Notes under the pieces: generated by a model | The model's input: only the letters and a program-made list of their open reading frames with translations | What the model was told of the DNA's origin: nothing | Databases searched by the model: none | Shown: positions 62,782 through 64,000 of the stretch, piece after piece | Numbering within the stretch: position 1 is the stretch's first letter | How the letters are laid out: each line of letters begins with the position of its first letter | Translations under genes and position numbers: made by a program | Assembly: GCA_946555345.1 (NCBI GenBank) | Contig: CAMNSS010000013.1 | Location: 41,602 to 105,601, forward strand | From: an uncultured Eubacterium sp. | Lineage (GTDB): Bacteria; Bacillota; Clostridia; Peptostreptococcales; Anaerovoracaceae | Direction of reading: 5' to 3' | Length of the DNA: 64,000 nt

Positions 62782-63675
62782 TTAAACGGACTTATGGACG
62801 CCATCCAGCGTAAATAATGTTTCATAAGCCGCTGGCCTCCTGTCCCGGAACACGCAGACCTCCTGCCGGTAAGCTGCCAGCTCATCCCGGTCAAAGGAAG
62901 CAGTCAATACCGATTCTCCTTCTACCGGCGCTTCCGCAATCTTGTTGCCGCGATTATCCGATATGAAGGATGCGCCCCAGAACTTGATCGCCGTGCCGCC
63001 GATCTCCTCGACGCCGATTCTGTTAGACGCGATGACCGGCGTCATGTTCGCCGCGGCATGGCCCAGCATCACATTTTGCCAGTGGTCGTAATCCAAAACT
63101 TCACGCTCAACCTGCGCAGGCGGAACGGCAAACGTTCCGATTGCAGTCGGGTAGAACAAAAGCTCCGCCCCTTTCAACGCCATGCACCTAGCCGCTTCTG
63201 GAAACCACTGGTCCCAACAGATCCCGACGCCAATTTTCGCATAGGCAGTATCCCATACCCGAAAGCCCAAATCCCCCGGCGAAAAATAAAACTTTTCATA
63301 ATATCCCGGGTCATCCGGAATATGCGTCTTGCGGTAAAGCCCGAGCTGCCGCCCATCGGCGTCGATGATCATGACGCTGTTAAACCTGCAATTCCCCGCC
63401 CTTTCGTAAAAGCTTACCGGAAGCACGACCGATAATTCTTTTGCCAGGCGGCTCATGCGCTCCAGCATCGGGTGTCCTTCCGCTGGCTGTGCGATGGCAA
63501 GATAGCCGTAATTGACCTCCTGTGCAAAATACTGCGTGGCAAACAGCTCCTGGATCTGGATGATGTCTGCACCTTTCGCCGCCGCTTCCCTGATCAGTTT
63601 TTCTGCATGGGCGATATTTTGTTCTATGTCCGTGCCGCAAGCCATCTGCGTGGCCGCTACCGTTATCTTTCGCAT
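62782..63675 (-). CDS. aguB: N-carbamoylputrescine amidase (nitrilase superfamily)
   Basis: Hydrolyses N-carbamoylputrescine to putrescine, the last step of the agmatine route. The nitrilase triad is Glu43 (IQELFATQYF), Lys116 (YRKTHIPDDPGY) and Cys153 (GVGICWDQWFPEAAR). The 297-residue length and the PAQVEREVLDYDHWQNVMLG region are typical of AguB. No aguA or speA lies in the window; partners may be beyond the right edge. Its upstream spacer is a 91-bp tandem repeat. Confidence 0.94.
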   Translation of the reverse strand: MRKITVAATQMACGTDIEQNIAHAEKLIREAAAKGADIIQIQELFATQYFAQEVNYGYLAIAQPAEGHPMLERMSRLAKELSVVLPVSFYERAGNCRFNSVMIIDADGRQLGLYRKTHIPDDPGYYEKFYFSPGDLGFRVWDTAYAKIGVGICWDQWFPEAARCMALKGAELLFYPTAIGTFAVPPAQVEREVLDYDHWQNVMLGHAAANMTPVIASNRIGVEEIGGTAIKFWGASFISDNRGNKIAEAPVEGESVLTASFDRDELAAYRQEVCVFRDRRPAAYETLFTLDGVHKSV

Positions 63676-63744
63676 TGGTTATCCCTCGCTTATTTTTTAA
63701 TTGCCTGTATTTTCTCCGTTCGTTCTAATATGCAAACTTGCCGA

Positions 63745-64000
63745 TTCATGATTCAAGGAACGTTTCCCTGCGGCAACGCCGTTTCAATCATTGCGTTCCT
63801 TATACCATGAATCCCCTCTGTCCTTCCGATTGGCATTCATGATTCAAGGAACGCTTCCCTGCGGCAACGCCGTTTCAATCATTGCGTTCCTTATACCATG
63901 AATCCCCTCTGTCCTTCCGATTGGCATTCATGATTCAAGGAACGCTTCCCTGCGGCAACGCCGTTTCAATCATTGCGTTCCTTATACCATGAATCCCCTC
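63745..64000. repeat. 91-bp tandem repeat, running off the window
   Basis: Units begin at TTCATGATTCAAGG at 63745, 63836 and 63927; the last is cut by the window edge. Each unit can fold: ATTCATG with CATGAAT, AAGGAACGC with GCGTTCCTT, and an inner CGGC-AAC-GCCG. Copies are nearly identical (first copy has CGTTTC for CGCTTC). A diverged relative is at 1796-1890. Confidence 0.85.

Overview
The window reads as chromosomal DNA of an endospore-forming, probably motile Clostridia (Bacillota) of moderate GC content. The evidence is four sporulation sigma-factor genes (sigF with spoIIAB-spoIIAA, sigK, sigG, and sigE with its protease gene spoIIGA), a YlmC/YmxH-type gene, the lipid II amidation pair murT-gatD, strong AGGAGG ribosome binding sites and two chemoreceptor genes. 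Most genes lie on the minus strand. No rRNA, CRISPR array, prophage or insertion sequence was found. The one tRNA is tRNA-Arg(ACG).

Layout: 0.5-9.2 kb holds mutY, a DUF202 gene, an ECF sigma/ABC-export operon and murT-gatD. 9.2-10.9 kb is free of genes and ends in two palindromes that bracket a promoter-like sequence beside a serine recombinase gene. 12.3-14.3 kb is a membrane chemoreceptor. 14.8-22 kb holds tRNA-Arg, the spoIIA operon, a cysteine desulfurase/thiI pair and rny. 22.3-31.2 kb is a cell-wall/division block (rodA, minD, mrdA, radC, a second class B PBP) around a DUF1540 mini-gene and sigK. 31.7-39.1 kb holds a DUF1015 gene, cmk, nrdR, ylmC-like, a glycine-riboswitch-controlled symporter, a foldase lipoprotein and an alarmone synthetase. 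39.9-46.8 kb is a catabolic-looking island: two YtcJ-like amidohydrolases, a frameshifted APC permease and a divergent AraC regulator. 47.0-54.6 kb has sigG and spoIIGA-sigE separated by an argCJBD operon with its own ARG boxes. 55.2-57.2 kb is a FIST/soluble-chemoreceptor operon. 58.5-63.7 kb holds tsf, rpsB, a LytTR gene, rpoZ, gmk and an N-carbamoylputrescine amidase gene.

Two themes cut across the genes. First, spacers are long for a bacterium and many are built of decayed short repeats (units of about 16, 20, 41, 44 and 91 bp), while several core proteins (MutY, ThiI, PBP2, ArgJ, ArgC) carry low-complexity extensions or insertions. Second, several leaders look regulatory: a single-aptamer glycine riboswitch with terminator, paired ARG boxes over the arg start site, and two leaders (sigK and the LytTR gene) in which an upstream CCCCTCT pairs with an AGAGGGG ribosome binding site. 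No established novel system is proven here. The best leads are the possible invertible segment at 10.48-10.77 kb, the sigK leader, and the repeat-filled spacers.
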